Below, piece after piece: positions 39,502 through 47,489 of a stretch of DNA of 64,000 bases. This DNA comes from Stenotrophomonas aracearum (GTDB lineage Bacteria; Pseudomonadota; Gammaproteobacteria; Xanthomonadales; Xanthomonadaceae), in assembly GCF_031834615.1 (NCBI RefSeq), contig NZ_CP115543.1, forward strand, positions 3,359,001 to 3,423,000. Direction: 5' to 3'. Position 1 is the first letter of the stretch. Each line of letters begins with the position of its first letter. Under the pieces are notes generated by a model. The model was not told the DNA's origin. It saw only the letters and a program-made list of their open reading frames with translations, and did no database searches. The translations under genes were made by a program, and so were the position numbers.

Positions 39502-40149
39502 ATGACAGCCCCTGCTTCCCCGTCCGCGCCCGTGCGCGGCGTGTACCTGATCACCCCCGACGACGCCGACACCGCCCGCCTGCTGGCGCGGGTCGAGCCC
39601 CTGCTGGCGGCCGGCCCGACCTGGCTGCAGTACCGCAACAAGACCGCCAGCAGCGACCTGCGGCACGAACAGGCGCGGGCCCTGCAGGCACTGTGCGCCG
39701 CGCACGCGGTGCCGCTGATCATCAATGACGACCCGGCGCTGGCGCTGGCGGTCGGCGCGGCCGGCGTCCACCTGGGCGGCACCGACGGCGACGTCGGCGC
39801 GGCCCGCGCCCTGCTCGGCCCGCAGGCCATCATCGGTGCCTCCTGCTACGACCAGCTGGGCAACGCCGAGCGCGCGGTGGCCGCCGGGGCCAGCTACGTG
39901 GCCTTCGGCGCGTTCTTCCCGACCACCACCAAGGTCACCAGCAGCCGCGCCCACCCGGACCTGCTGCGGCAAAGCGCCGCACTGGGCGTGCCACGGGTGG
40001 CGATCGGGGGGCTGAGCCCGGACAATGTGGGCCCGCTCATCGACGCCGGCGCCGACCTGCTGGCCGTGGTCAGTGGCGTGTTCGCCGCCACTGACCCGGT
40101 CGCCACGCTGCGCGCCTACCTCGCCCGTTTCCAGGAACCTTCCGCATGA
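39502..40149 (+). CDS. thiE: Thiamine-phosphate synthase
   Basis: Joins HMP-PP and thiazole phosphate to make thiamine phosphate. The 215-residue TIM-barrel has [33 protein letters not shown] (phosphate binding), [57 protein letters not shown] [13 protein letters not shown] and IGGLSPDN. The last codons overlap the hemL start (ATGA). No TPP riboswitch is evident upstream. Confidence 0.96.
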   Translation: MTAPASPSAPVRGVYLITPDDADTARLLARVEPLLAAGPTWLQYRNKTASSDLRHEQARALQALCAAHAVPLIINDDPALALAVGAAGVHLGGTDGDVGAARALLGPQAIIGASCYDQLGNAERAVAAGASYVAFGAFFPTTTKVTSSRAHPDLLRQSAALGVPRVAIGGLSPDNVGPLIDAGADLLAVVSGVFAATDPVATLRAYLARFQEPSA

Positions 40150-41438
40150 ACCACGACCAGTCCCACGCCCTGTTCACCCGCGCCCAGGCCCTGCTGCCGG
40201 GCGGCGTCAATTCGCCGGTGCGCGCGTTCAAGTCGGTGGGCGGCGAGCCGTTCTTCGTCGAACGCGCTGACGGCCCGTACCTGTACGACGTGGATGGCAA
40301 CCGCTACATCGACTACGTGGGCTCGTGGGGCCCGATGATCGTCGGCCACAACCACGCCACGGTGCGCCAGGCGGTGAAGCAGGCGATCAACAACGGCCTG
40401 TCGTTCGGCGCGCCGTGCGCGGCCGAGGTGACCATGGCCGAGACCCTGACCCGGTTGGTGCCGTCGTGCGAGATGGTGCGCATGGTCAACTCCGGGACCG
40501 AGGCGACCCTGTCGGCGATCCGGCTGGCGCGCGGTGCCACCGGCCGCAACCGCATCGTCAAGTTCGAAGGGTGCTACCACGGCCACGGGGACTCGTTCCT
40601 GGTCAAGGCCGGCAGCGGCATGCTGACCCTGGGCGTGCCGACCTCGCCGGGCGTGCCGGCCGGGCTGAGCGAGCTGACCCTGACCCTGCCCTACAATGAC
40701 TTCGAGGCCGCCACCGCGCTGTTCGCCGAACAGGGCGCGGACATCGCCGGCCTGATCATCGAACCGGTGGTGGGCAACGCCAACTGCATTCCGCCGCGCG
40801 ACGGTTACCTGCAGCACCTGCGTGCGCTGTGCACGCAGTACGGCGCGGTGCTGATCTTCGATGAAGTGATGACCGGCTTCCGCGTGGCCCTGGGGGGCGC
40901 GCAGGCGCACTACGGGATCACTCCGGACCTGACCACCTTCGGCAAGATCATCGGCGGCGGCATGCCGGTGGGCGCCTATGGCGGCCGCCGTGAGCTGATG
41001 TCGCAGATCGCACCGGCCGGCCCGATCTACCAGGCCGGTACGCTGAGCGGCAACCCGGTGGCAATGGCGGCCGGCCTGGCGATGCTGGAACTGGTGCAGG
41101 CACCGGGCTTCCACGACCGACTCTCCGCCGCCAGCGCGCGCCTGTGCGCCGGGCTGGAAGCAGCCGCGGCCGAGGCCGGCGTGGCGGTGACCACCAACCA
41201 GGTGGGCGCGATGTTCGGGTTGTTCTTCACCGACCAGAAGGTGGAAACCTACGCGCAGGCGACCGCGTGCGATGTTGCGGCGTTCAACCAGTTCTTCCAC
41301 GCCATGCTGGAGCGTGGCGTGTTCCTGGCGCCGTCGGCGTATGAGGCCGGGTTCCTGTCGAGCGCGCATGACGACGCGATCATCGACGCGACCCTGGACG
41401 CGGCCCGCGAGGCGTTCAAGGTGGTCAAGGCGGGTTGA
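40146..41438 (+). CDS. hemL: Glutamate-1-semialdehyde 2,1-aminomutase
   Basis: A PLP enzyme making 5-aminolevulinate for heme/tetrapyrroles by the C5 pathway. The 430 residues start with [24 protein letters not shown], followed by [60 protein letters not shown] and the PLP-lysine segment [18 protein letters not shown]. The overlap with thiE suggests one transcript. With hemW, heme oxygenase and the TonB receptor, it reflects heme metabolism in the window. Confidence 0.97.
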   Translation: MNHDQSHALFTRAQALLPGGVNSPVRAFKSVGGEPFFVERADGPYLYDVDGNRYIDYVGSWGPMIVGHNHATVRQAVKQAINNGLSFGAPCAAEVTMAETLTRLVPSCEMVRMVNSGTEATLSAIRLARGATGRNRIVKFEGCYHGHGDSFLVKAGSGMLTLGVPTSPGVPAGLSELTLTLPYNDFEAATALFAEQGADIAGLIIEPVVGNANCIPPRDGYLQHLRALCTQYGAVLIFDEVMTGFRVALGGAQAHYGITPDLTTFGKIIGGGMPVGAYGGRRELMSQIAPAGPIYQAGTLSGNPVAMAAGLAMLELVQAPGFHDRLSAASARLCAGLEAAAAEAGVAVTTNQVGAMFGLFFTDQKVETYAQATACDVAAFNQFFHAMLERGVFLAPSAYEAGFLSSAHDDAIIDATLDAAREAFKVVKAG

Positions 41439-41465
41439 TCGACAACCGGCCGTTTGGTTTTCGGT

Positions 41466-41924
41466 TCAACCGAAGACCAGGCGGCCTTTCATCATCGCGA
41501 AATGCCCGGGGAACGAGCAGAAGAAGGTGTAATCGCCCCCCTTGCGCAACGCGGCGGTGGAGAAGGTGACGCTGGTGGTCTGTCCGCCGCCGATCACGGC
41601 GGTGTGCGCCAACACCCGTGCATCCTTCTTCGGCAGGTAGCTGTCGGCCAGGGTCATGCGCATGCCCGCCATCGCCACCGGTTGGTAATCCGCCGTACGG
41701 GTCAGGACCCAGTTGTGCCCCATCGCGGTGGCCGCCAGCTTGCCGGTGTGGCGCAGGGTCAGCTTCACCTGCGTGCAGTCGCCGGCAACCTTGATCTCCT
41801 TCTGGCTGAAGCTCATCTGGTCGGTACTGTCCAGGTTCACCGCGCACATGCGCGCCTGCGCGGCAGGGGCCAGGGCGAGGCCAGCGAGCAACACGGGAAC
41901 AAGCAGTTTCACGGCGATCTCCAT
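41466..41924 (-). CDS. azu: Azurin (blue copper protein)
   Basis: A periplasmic type I copper electron carrier. The 152-residue precursor has a signal peptide (LLVPVLLAGLALAPAAQA). Copper ligands are visible: His in TAMGHNWVL, and Cys, His and Met in FFCSFPGHFAMMKG with the 5- and 9-residue spacing of azurins. A structural disulfide is likely between Cys of MCAVNL and Cys of VAGDCTQ. I chose ATG 41924; an ATG at 41939 would add five residues. Partners may be cytochromes c or nitrite reductase, none encoded nearby. Confidence 0.95.
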   Translation of the reverse strand: MEIAVKLLVPVLLAGLALAPAAQARMCAVNLDSTDQMSFSQKEIKVAGDCTQVKLTLRHTGKLAATAMGHNWVLTRTADYQPVAMAGMRMTLADSYLPKKDARVLAHTAVIGGGQTTSVTFSTAALRKGGDYTFFCSFPGHFAMMKGRLVFG

Positions 41925-42037
41925 CATCAGGCACTGCAATTCTAGGCAGGCACGCGGTGACCGTGGTGCGACGCGATGTCGCAGCGGCGGCGTCCAGTGC
42001 GGTAACGTCAGCCGCTACTGCACCGACAACGGACACC

Positions 42038-42652
42038 ATGCGCGTCGCCCTGGACTGCCTGCTGCTGGATTTCGACGGCGTGCTGGTCAACTACGCACGG
42101 CACCTGCGTGTGCGTCACCTGGCCGAAGCGTGCCGGCGTACGCCCGCGGAGGTGCAGGCCGCGTTGTTCGACAGCGGACTGGAGCGGCGCCATGACGAGG
42201 GCATGGACAGCAGTGCCTACCTGCAGGAATTGAGCGCCACGCTGGGCACGGAGATCAGCGTCGCGCAGTGGCAGGCCGCACGCATCGCCGCTTCACCGCC
42301 CCAACACGGCGTGATCGAGCGCGTGCAACGCATCGCCGGCGCGTTGCCGATCGCGATCCTCACCAACAACGGCGCGCTGATGGCGAAGACGATTCCGCAG
42401 ATCCTGCCGGGCCTTGCCGCAGCGCTGGACGGCCGCATCCTGTGCAGCGGCGAACTGGGCGGGCGAAAGCCCGACCCGACCGTGTTCCTTCACGCGGTGG
42501 ATCGGCTCAACGCACGCCCCACCCACACCCTGTTCGTCGACGACCTGTTCGTCAACGTGCGCGGTGCCCGCCAGGCCGGCCTGCATGCCGACACCGCCCA
42601 CGGCAGCCGCAGCTTCGGCAAGCTCATGCACCGGTTCGGCCTGGATGCCTGA
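42038..42652 (+). CDS. HAD superfamily hydrolase
   Basis: A 204-residue haloacid dehalogenase-type phosphatase. Motif I is LLLDFDGVLV (nucleophile Asp, general acid Asp), motif II ILTNNG, motif III the Lys in GELGGRKPDP, and motif IV FVDDLFVNVRGA. The small helical cap fits subfamily IA (variant 3), as in phosphoglycolate phosphatase-like enzymes. The substrate is not predictable. ATG 42038 precedes homology; longer in-frame codons upstream have none. Confidence 0.9.
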   Translation: MRVALDCLLLDFDGVLVNYARHLRVRHLAEACRRTPAEVQAALFDSGLERRHDEGMDSSAYLQELSATLGTEISVAQWQAARIAASPPQHGVIERVQRIAGALPIAILTNNGALMAKTIPQILPGLAAALDGRILCSGELGGRKPDPTVFLHAVDRLNARPTHTLFVDDLFVNVRGARQAGLHADTAHGSRSFGKLMHRFGLDA

Positions 42653-42670
42653 CCCCTGCTGCGTGGCGCC

Positions 42671-43900
42671 TCAGCGCGACGCGATGTACGACTGCACCGC
42701 AGCCCGCAGGCGCTTCAGGCCTTCGGCGACTTCTTCATCGGTGATGTTCAACGCCGGCACGAAGCGCAGCACATCCGGCCCGGCCTGCAGCGTCAGCAGC
42801 CCCTGATCGGCCGCATGATCCAGGATCGCGCCGGCCTGGCCGGCGAAGTCCTTGTCCAGCACCGCGCCCAGCATCAGGCCGCGACCGCGCACCTGGCCGA
42901 ACACCTTGAACTCGTCGTTGATCTTCCCCAGTCCATCGCGCAGCGCCTGCGACTGGCGGCTCACGTTGCGCGCGATCTCCGGCGAGGACAGCTTGCGCAG
43001 CGCCACCCGGGCCACCGCAGCGGCCAGCGGGTTGCCACCGAAGGTGGTGCCGTGCGCGCCGAACTGCATCGCCTCGGCCACCTTCGGCCCGGCCAGCATC
43101 GCGCCGATCGGGAAACCACCGCCCAGCGCCTTGGCCAGGGTCACGATGTCGGGTTTGACCTCGTCCTGCCAGTGCGCGAACAGGGTGCCGGTGCGGCCCA
43201 TGCCCACCTGGATCTCGTCCAGCACCATCAGCGCGTTGTGCTGGTCGCACAGCTCGCGGATGCGCTTCATGAAGCCCGGCTTGGCCGGCATCACCCCGCC
43301 CTCGCCCTGGATCGGCTCCAGCATCACCGCGGCGACGTCGCCGGCGGCCATCGCGGTTTCCAGCTGCACCTCGTCGTTGAAGTCGACGTAGCGGAAGCCA
43401 CCGGGCAGCGGCTCGTAGCCTTCCTGGTACTTCGGCTGTGCGGTGGCGGTCACTGCCGCCAGGGTGCGGCCGTGGAAGCTCCCGCGGAAGGTCACGATCA
43501 CCCGCTGGTGGGCTGGGCGTCCCTGGGAAGCGGCCCACTTGCGCACCAGCTTGATCGCCACTTCATTGGCTTCGGCGCCGGAATTGCACAGGAACACCCG
43601 CTCGGCGAAGCGCGAGGCGGTGACCAGTTCTTCGGCCAGGCGCAGCGGCGGTTCACTGTAGAAGACGTTACTGGTGTGCCACAGCTTGCCGGCCTGCTCG
43701 ATCAGCGCGGCCTTCAGGTCCGGGTCGTTGTGGCCCAGCCCGCACACGGCAATGCCGGCGGCCAGGTCGATGAACTCACGGCCCTGGGTGTCCCAGACGC
43801 GGGCGCCCTGGCCGCGCTCAAGCACCACCTGGCGCGGCTTGTAGACCGGCAGGTAGTAATGCGACAGGGACAGGAGCGGATCGGGGGCAGCGGCGGTCAT
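42671..43900 (-). CDS. argD: Acetylornithine aminotransferase
   Basis: PLP enzyme of arginine biosynthesis (and possibly succinyl-DAP transamination). The 409 residues include PVYKPRQVVLERGQGARVWD, FIDLAAGIAVCGLGHNDP, LCNSGAEANEVAIKLVRKW, RGSFHGRTLAAVTATAQPKY, MLEPIQGEGGVMPA, LDEIQVGMGRTGTLFAHW and the PLP-lysine segment TLAKALGGGFPIGA. ATG 43900 is fixed by homology; a longer frame reaches 44038. It is divergent from the ion channel gene with 55 bp between the starts. Confidence 0.95.
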   Translation of the reverse strand: MTAAAPDPLLSLSHYYLPVYKPRQVVLERGQGARVWDTQGREFIDLAAGIAVCGLGHNDPDLKAALIEQAGKLWHTSNVFYSEPPLRLAEELVTASRFAERVFLCNSGAEANEVAIKLVRKWAASQGRPAHQRVIVTFRGSFHGRTLAAVTATAQPKYQEGYEPLPGGFRYVDFNDEVQLETAMAAGDVAAVMLEPIQGEGGVMPAKPGFMKRIRELCDQHNALMVLDEIQVGMGRTGTLFAHWQDEVKPDIVTLAKALGGGFPIGAMLAGPKVAEAMQFGAHGTTFGGNPLAAAVARVALRKLSSPEIARNVSRQSQALRDGLGKINDEFKVFGQVRGRGLMLGAVLDKDFAGQAGAILDHAADQGLLTLQAGPDVLRFVPALNITDEEVAEGLKRLRAAVQSYIASR

Positions 43901-43955
43901 GGCGGTCAGGGGTCCGGGAAAGCCTCCATTCTCCCCCTCCACCGGCTGGGGCACA

Positions 43956-44837
43956 ATGCGGCCCATGCACCCCTTCCGCGCCCCCCAGCTCAACCCCGCG
44001 ACCGAGACCGGCTGGCGCCGGACCTGGTTCGACATCATTTACCGGCACGATACCCGGCCCTCGCGCAACTTCGACCTGCTGCTGGTCTACGCGATCATCG
44101 CCAGCGTGCTGGTGGTGATGTTCGACAGCGTGCAGCGCTTCCATATCGAACATGCCAGCTGGCTGTACGTGGTGGAGTGGGGCTTCACCATCCTGTTCAC
44201 CGCCGAATACCTGCTGCGCCTGGTGGTGGTGAAGCGGCCACTCCGCTATGCCTTCAGCATCTGGGGCATCATCGACCTGGCCTCGATCCTGCCCACCTAT
44301 CTGTCGCTTTTCATTCCCGGTGCGCAGAGCCTGCTGGTGGTGCGCGCGCTGCGCATCCTGCGCGTGTTCCGCATCCTCAAGCTGACCCGCTACATCGAAG
44401 AAAGCGGCGTGCTGATGGAGTCGCTCTGGCGCAGCCGGCGCAAGATCCTGCTGTTCCTGTTCACGGTGGTCACCATCACCATCATCGCCGGCACCTTGAT
44501 GTACGTGATCGAAGGGCCGAACCATGGTTTCACCAGCATTCCCAGTGCGATGTACTGGGCGGTGGTGACGATGGCCACGGTGGGATTTGGCGACATCGTG
44601 CCGCAGACGGTGCTGGGGCGGTTCGTGACCTCGGTATTGATCCTGATCGGTTACAGCATCATCGCGGTGCCGACCGGCATCTACACCGCCGAGCTGGCCA
44701 ATACGATGCGGGACGCAGAGCGTGCCGCCAAGCGCGACGCACGGGGGTGCCCTTCGTGCGGGTTGGAAGGGCATGAAACGGAGGCGAAGTATTGCCGGCG
44801 GTGTGGGCATGCGTTGCCGGAGACGTTCAATACATGA
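43956..44837 (+). CDS. Voltage-gated-type K+ channel with C-terminal zinc ribbon
   Basis: A 293-residue inner-membrane ion channel. Six transmembrane segments are visible (first near residue 40, FDLLLVYAIIASVLVVMF), with the S4 voltage sensor RALRILRVFRILKLTRYIEE and the pore/selectivity filter MATVGFGDIVP, close to the K+ signature TVGYGD. The C-terminus after the last helix contains two CxxC pairs (CPSCGLEG, then CRRCGHALP), i.e. a zinc-ribbon. A start at 43965 would remove three residues. Conduction of K+ is inferred from the filter. Confidence 0.9.
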   Translation: MRPMHPFRAPQLNPATETGWRRTWFDIIYRHDTRPSRNFDLLLVYAIIASVLVVMFDSVQRFHIEHASWLYVVEWGFTILFTAEYLLRLVVVKRPLRYAFSIWGIIDLASILPTYLSLFIPGAQSLLVVRALRILRVFRILKLTRYIEESGVLMESLWRSRRKILLFLFTVVTITIIAGTLMYVIEGPNHGFTSIPSAMYWAVVTMATVGFGDIVPQTVLGRFVTSVLILIGYSIIAVPTGIYTAELANTMRDAERAAKRDARGCPSCGLEGHETEAKYCRRCGHALPETFNT

Positions 44838-44850
44838 TCGGGTATACGTG

Positions 44851-44873
44851 GGACACGCATGGCGTGTCTCTAC
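44851..44873 (-). repeat. GTAG-type REP palindrome, inverted pair left
   Basis: On the minus strand, GTAGA followed by the stem GACACGC / GCGTGTC with loop CAT. It lies just after the channel stop and forms an inverted pair with the copy at 44911. Confidence 0.75.
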
Positions 44874-44910
44874 GCGTGCGGCCGCGGAATTGGTGTCGGA
44901 CCCGATGGGC

Positions 44911-44934
44911 GTAGCGACACGCCATGCGTGTCCC
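44911..44934 (+). repeat. GTAG-type REP palindrome, inverted pair right
   Basis: GTAGC followed by stem GACACGC / GCGTGTC with loop CAT. The two copies face each other 37 bases apart between convergent genes and could form cruciforms or act as a bidirectional terminator. Confidence 0.75.
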
Positions 44935-44954
44935 GCGCGGTGCCAGCCATCCCA

Positions 44955-45773
44955 TCAATCCAGAAACAGATCCGGCAACAACGGCCGAGACGGATCCACT
45001 GCGTATCCGCTCAGGTCGGTAATACCCGCCTCCGCCAACACCTCGTCATCCAACAGGAAGTTCCCGCTGAATCCCGCCGCCTCGCGCGTCAACACCGCGT
45101 GCGCTGCATCGGCCAGGATCTCCGGCGTGCGGCAGCCGGCCACGTCCACGCCCGGAATCATGTTGATTGCGTCAGTGGCAATCACGGTGCGCGGCCACAA
45201 CGCATTCACCGCCACGCCCTGCGGGCCGAACTCGGCGGCCAGGCCCAGGGTGACGAAGCTCATGCCCATCTTGGCCAGGGTGTAACCGGTATGCGGCGCC
45301 CACCATTTCGGGTCCAGGCTGGGCGGCGGCGCCAGGGTCAGGATGTGCGGGTTCGGCGCCTGCAGCAGGTGCGGCAGGCAGGCCTGCGCGCACAGGAAGC
45401 TGCCGCGTGAATTCACCTGCTGCATCAGGTCGAACCGCTTCATCGGTGTGTCCAGCGTGCCGCGCAGCCAGATCGCGCTGGCGTTGTTGACCAGGATGTC
45501 GATGCCGCCAAACGTGTCCACGGTGGCCGCCACCGCGGCACGCACCTGGTCTTCCTCGCGGATGTCGCACTTCAGCGCCAGGCCCTGGCCGCCGGCAGCG
45601 GTCACCGCCTCGGCCGCACTGTGGATGGTGCCCGGCAGCTTCGGGTTCGGCACCGCCGACTTCGCCGCGATGGCCACGTTGGCACCGTCACGGGCCGCGC
45701 GCAGCGCAATGGCCAGGCCGATGCCGCGCGAGGCACCGGTAATGAACAGGGTTTTCCCTTGCAGACTGGCCAT
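44955..45773 (-). CDS. SDR family oxidoreductase (HSDL2-like)
   Basis: A 272-residue short-chain dehydrogenase/reductase. NAD(P)-binding: GASRGIGLAIALRAARDGAN near residue 12, NNASAIW. The YTLAK motif (Y-x3-K) is intact. The segment NPHILTLAPPPSLDPKWWA and the C-terminal DAAHAVLTREAAGFSGNFLL resemble the HSDL2 branch of the family. At the position where HSDL2 has Ser (NISPP), this protein has Ala (TLAPP), so the catalytic Ser may be missing. The SCP2 domain of HSDL2 is absent. ATG 45773 fits; 45827 is an alternative start. Confidence 0.88.
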   Translation of the reverse strand: MASLQGKTLFITGASRGIGLAIALRAARDGANVAIAAKSAVPNPKLPGTIHSAAEAVTAAGGQGLALKCDIREEDQVRAAVAATVDTFGGIDILVNNASAIWLRGTLDTPMKRFDLMQQVNSRGSFLCAQACLPHLLQAPNPHILTLAPPPSLDPKWWAPHTGYTLAKMGMSFVTLGLAAEFGPQGVAVNALWPRTVIATDAINMIPGVDVAGCRTPEILADAAHAVLTREAAGFSGNFLLDDEVLAEAGITDLSGYAVDPSRPLLPDLFLD

Positions 45774-45881
45774 GTCGATCACTCCCGCGAATTCATGATT
45801 CGCCCAGTATGCCGCGCCTACGCGCAATTAACTGCCCCTTGACGATAGTGACACCCTGGTTACCGCTGCGAGGTCCCTGCC

Positions 45882-46574
45882 ATGCGCCGTTCCCTGCGTC
45901 TGCTGCCCGTCCTGGGCCTATTTACTCTCGTTACCGCCTGCCAACGCAACACTGCTGAACCTGCGGACGCGCCGGCTGCGGCAGCCGCAGCGGATGCGCC
46001 TGCCCCATCGGCAGCCGCCAATGCCAACCTGCGCTGGAGCAATGCCGTGGTGTGGAGCGGCGACCTCAACAGCTGCCGCCAGGGCGAGGCCGCGGCCACC
46101 CGCGAATGCCTGATCGCCGCGATGCGCAGTGCCGGCGCGAATGCAGACGCCATCGCCGCCGCCGAGCAGCTCTCCAGCGGCGGCGAACTGGCCTACGCCA
46201 GTGCCTGGCACGACCAGGACGGCATCGGCGTCGCCACCGTGACCTATCCGTTCCGCGCCAATACCAACGAAGGCACCCGCCTGATCGATGCCAGCGGCAA
46301 GCGCATCGACGTGGACAACGTGCAGCTGGATGACACGCTGCGTGCGGACCCCGGCATACAGGCGCTGCTGGCCACCGACCCGCAGGCCATGCCGTTCGCG
46401 CCGGCGCAGGCGGCGGCGAGTACACCCCTGGACGGCGGCGGCGTTCGCCTGCTGTACCGCACGCCCCTGCGCGAATGCCACGCCTGCGCCGATGTCGGCA
46501 CCGTGCAGATCGGCTACGACTTCGATGCGGAGCGTAATTTCATCGGACAGCAGGTGGTGCCGGCGACGCCGTAA
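45882..46574 (+). CDS. Putative lipoprotein of unknown function
   Basis: A 230-residue protein with an N-terminal signal ending in a lipobox (LGLFTLVTACQR), then an Ala/Pro-rich linker (about 25-50) and a globular domain without recognised family. Two Cys pairs may form disulfides: SCRQGEAAATREC (N-side) and ECHACADVG (C-side). Segments such as GIGVATVTYPFRANTNEGTR suggest a beta-rich fold. It is probably anchored to the outer membrane's periplasmic face. It starts 108 bases after the SDR gene start, in divergent orientation. Confidence 0.82.
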   Translation: MRRSLRLLPVLGLFTLVTACQRNTAEPADAPAAAAAADAPAPSAAANANLRWSNAVVWSGDLNSCRQGEAAATRECLIAAMRSAGANADAIAAAEQLSSGGELAYASAWHDQDGIGVATVTYPFRANTNEGTRLIDASGKRIDVDNVQLDDTLRADPGIQALLATDPQAMPFAPAQAAASTPLDGGGVRLLYRTPLRECHACADVGTVQIGYDFDAERNFIGQQVVPATP

Positions 46575-46580
46575 CCACGT

Positions 46581-46727
46581 TCAGAACCCAAACAGCGAAT
46601 CGCGGAATTCCTTCCACCATTGCAGGGCCCGGCCACGTGCATCGCGCCCTGCGATGGCGAAGGCGGTCGCCACCACCGCGCCGATCAACAGCACCGCCGC
46701 GACAATCAGCGACAGGATGAAGATCAC
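46581..46727 (-). CDS. 48-residue membrane micro-protein
   Basis: A small protein, not previously named to my knowledge. It starts at GTG 46727, overlapping the upstream kinase-fold gene stop as GTGA. Residues 1-26 form one transmembrane helix (VIFILSLIVAAVLLIGAVVA), followed by a basic, aromatic tail (GRDARGRALQWWKEFRDSLF). The overlap argues for coupled translation and a shared role. Confidence rests on the overlap and helix rather than on homology. Confidence 0.6.
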   Translation of the reverse strand: MIFILSLIVAAVLLIGAVVATAFAIAGRDARGRALQWWKEFRDSLFGF

Positions 46728-47386
46728 GGTTTTGGCCCCTGCCCTTCGTTGTCTTCCCAGTGCAGGATTTTGCGGGTGACCACGCGGTAGACCGGCTTGC
46801 CGGTGCGGAACCACAGGTCGCGCACCCACGAGTGGCGCTTGAGCACGCGCTTTTCCACCGGGGTCAGCGATTCGCGGCAGTACATGCGCTTGTGCTTGAG
46901 CAGGTGGCGCAGGTCTTCGCGGGCCAGCAGGCGCATCCAGCGCGAGCGCGGGTTGCCGATCACCGCCAGCTGGAAATCGATCAGCGCCGGGCTGCCGTCT
47001 TCGCGCACCAGCCAGTTGGCTTCCTTGGCCAGGTCGTTGTGGGCGATGCCGTGGCGGTGCACCTTCTGCAGCAGGCGGCGCGCGGCGCGGAAGTAGGCGA
47101 TGTCGCCACGCGGCGGGCGCTGGTACATGGCGTCGCCGGCCATGAAGCTGCGGTCCAGCCAGCGGCCGTTCCAGGCCAGCAGCGCCGGGGTGTCGGGCAT
47201 GCCGTCCAGGTGCGCCAGCGCGCGCGCTTCGCGCCGGGCCAGCCACCAGGCCGGCAGGCGCAGCCACCACGGCGTGGCGCCCAGGTCGCGACGGACGAAA
47301 CGCTGGCCGCCCTGTTCCATCAACAGGATGCGGCCAAAGCTGTCGGCCTTGAGGGCGTGTGACGCGGGCGGGAGCGGACGGTTCAT
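46724..47386 (-). CDS. Kinase-fold protein (Kdo/WaaP/RIO-like)
   Basis: A 220-residue protein with a protein-kinase-like C-lobe. The catalytic loop is HRHGIAHNDLAKEANWLVRE, which corresponds to HxDxxxxN, followed by ALIDFQLAVIG in place of DFG. The N-lobe is short (RILLMEQGGQRFVRRDLG) and residue content is basic. This pattern fits small kinases acting on lipopolysaccharide sugars or RIO-like kinases. The substrate is unknown. ATG 47386 has no clear Shine-Dalgarno; ATG 47395 adds three residues. Confidence 0.82.
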   Translation of the reverse strand: MNRPLPPASHALKADSFGRILLMEQGGQRFVRRDLGATPWWLRLPAWWLARREARALAHLDGMPDTPALLAWNGRWLDRSFMAGDAMYQRPPRGDIAYFRAARRLLQKVHRHGIAHNDLAKEANWLVREDGSPALIDFQLAVIGNPRSRWMRLLAREDLRHLLKHKRMYCRESLTPVEKRVLKRHSWVRDLWFRTGKPVYRVVTRKILHWEDNEGQGPKP

Positions 47387-47477
47387 GCCGGCCATTCTAG
47401 GCGGGGGACCGCGTTCTTTGCCGACAACGGACGCATCCGGAGCGGACCTGTCGGGCAGTCAGTCACGTTGCCGCCTC

Positions 47478-47483
47478 TATAAT
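47478..47483 (+). promoter_or_regulatory. -10 element next to the DedA-PAP2 start
   Basis: A perfect TATAAT ending seven bases before ATG 47490. The expected transcription start would fall at or next to the A of the start codon, which implies a leaderless transcript. Confidence 0.5.
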
Positions 47484-47489
47484 CGGCCG

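Noticed and set aside
41456..41478. Hairpin GGTTTTCGG/CCGAAGACC as terminator of hemL
   Set aside because: It overlaps the azurin coding end and has no T-run. It could be chance.
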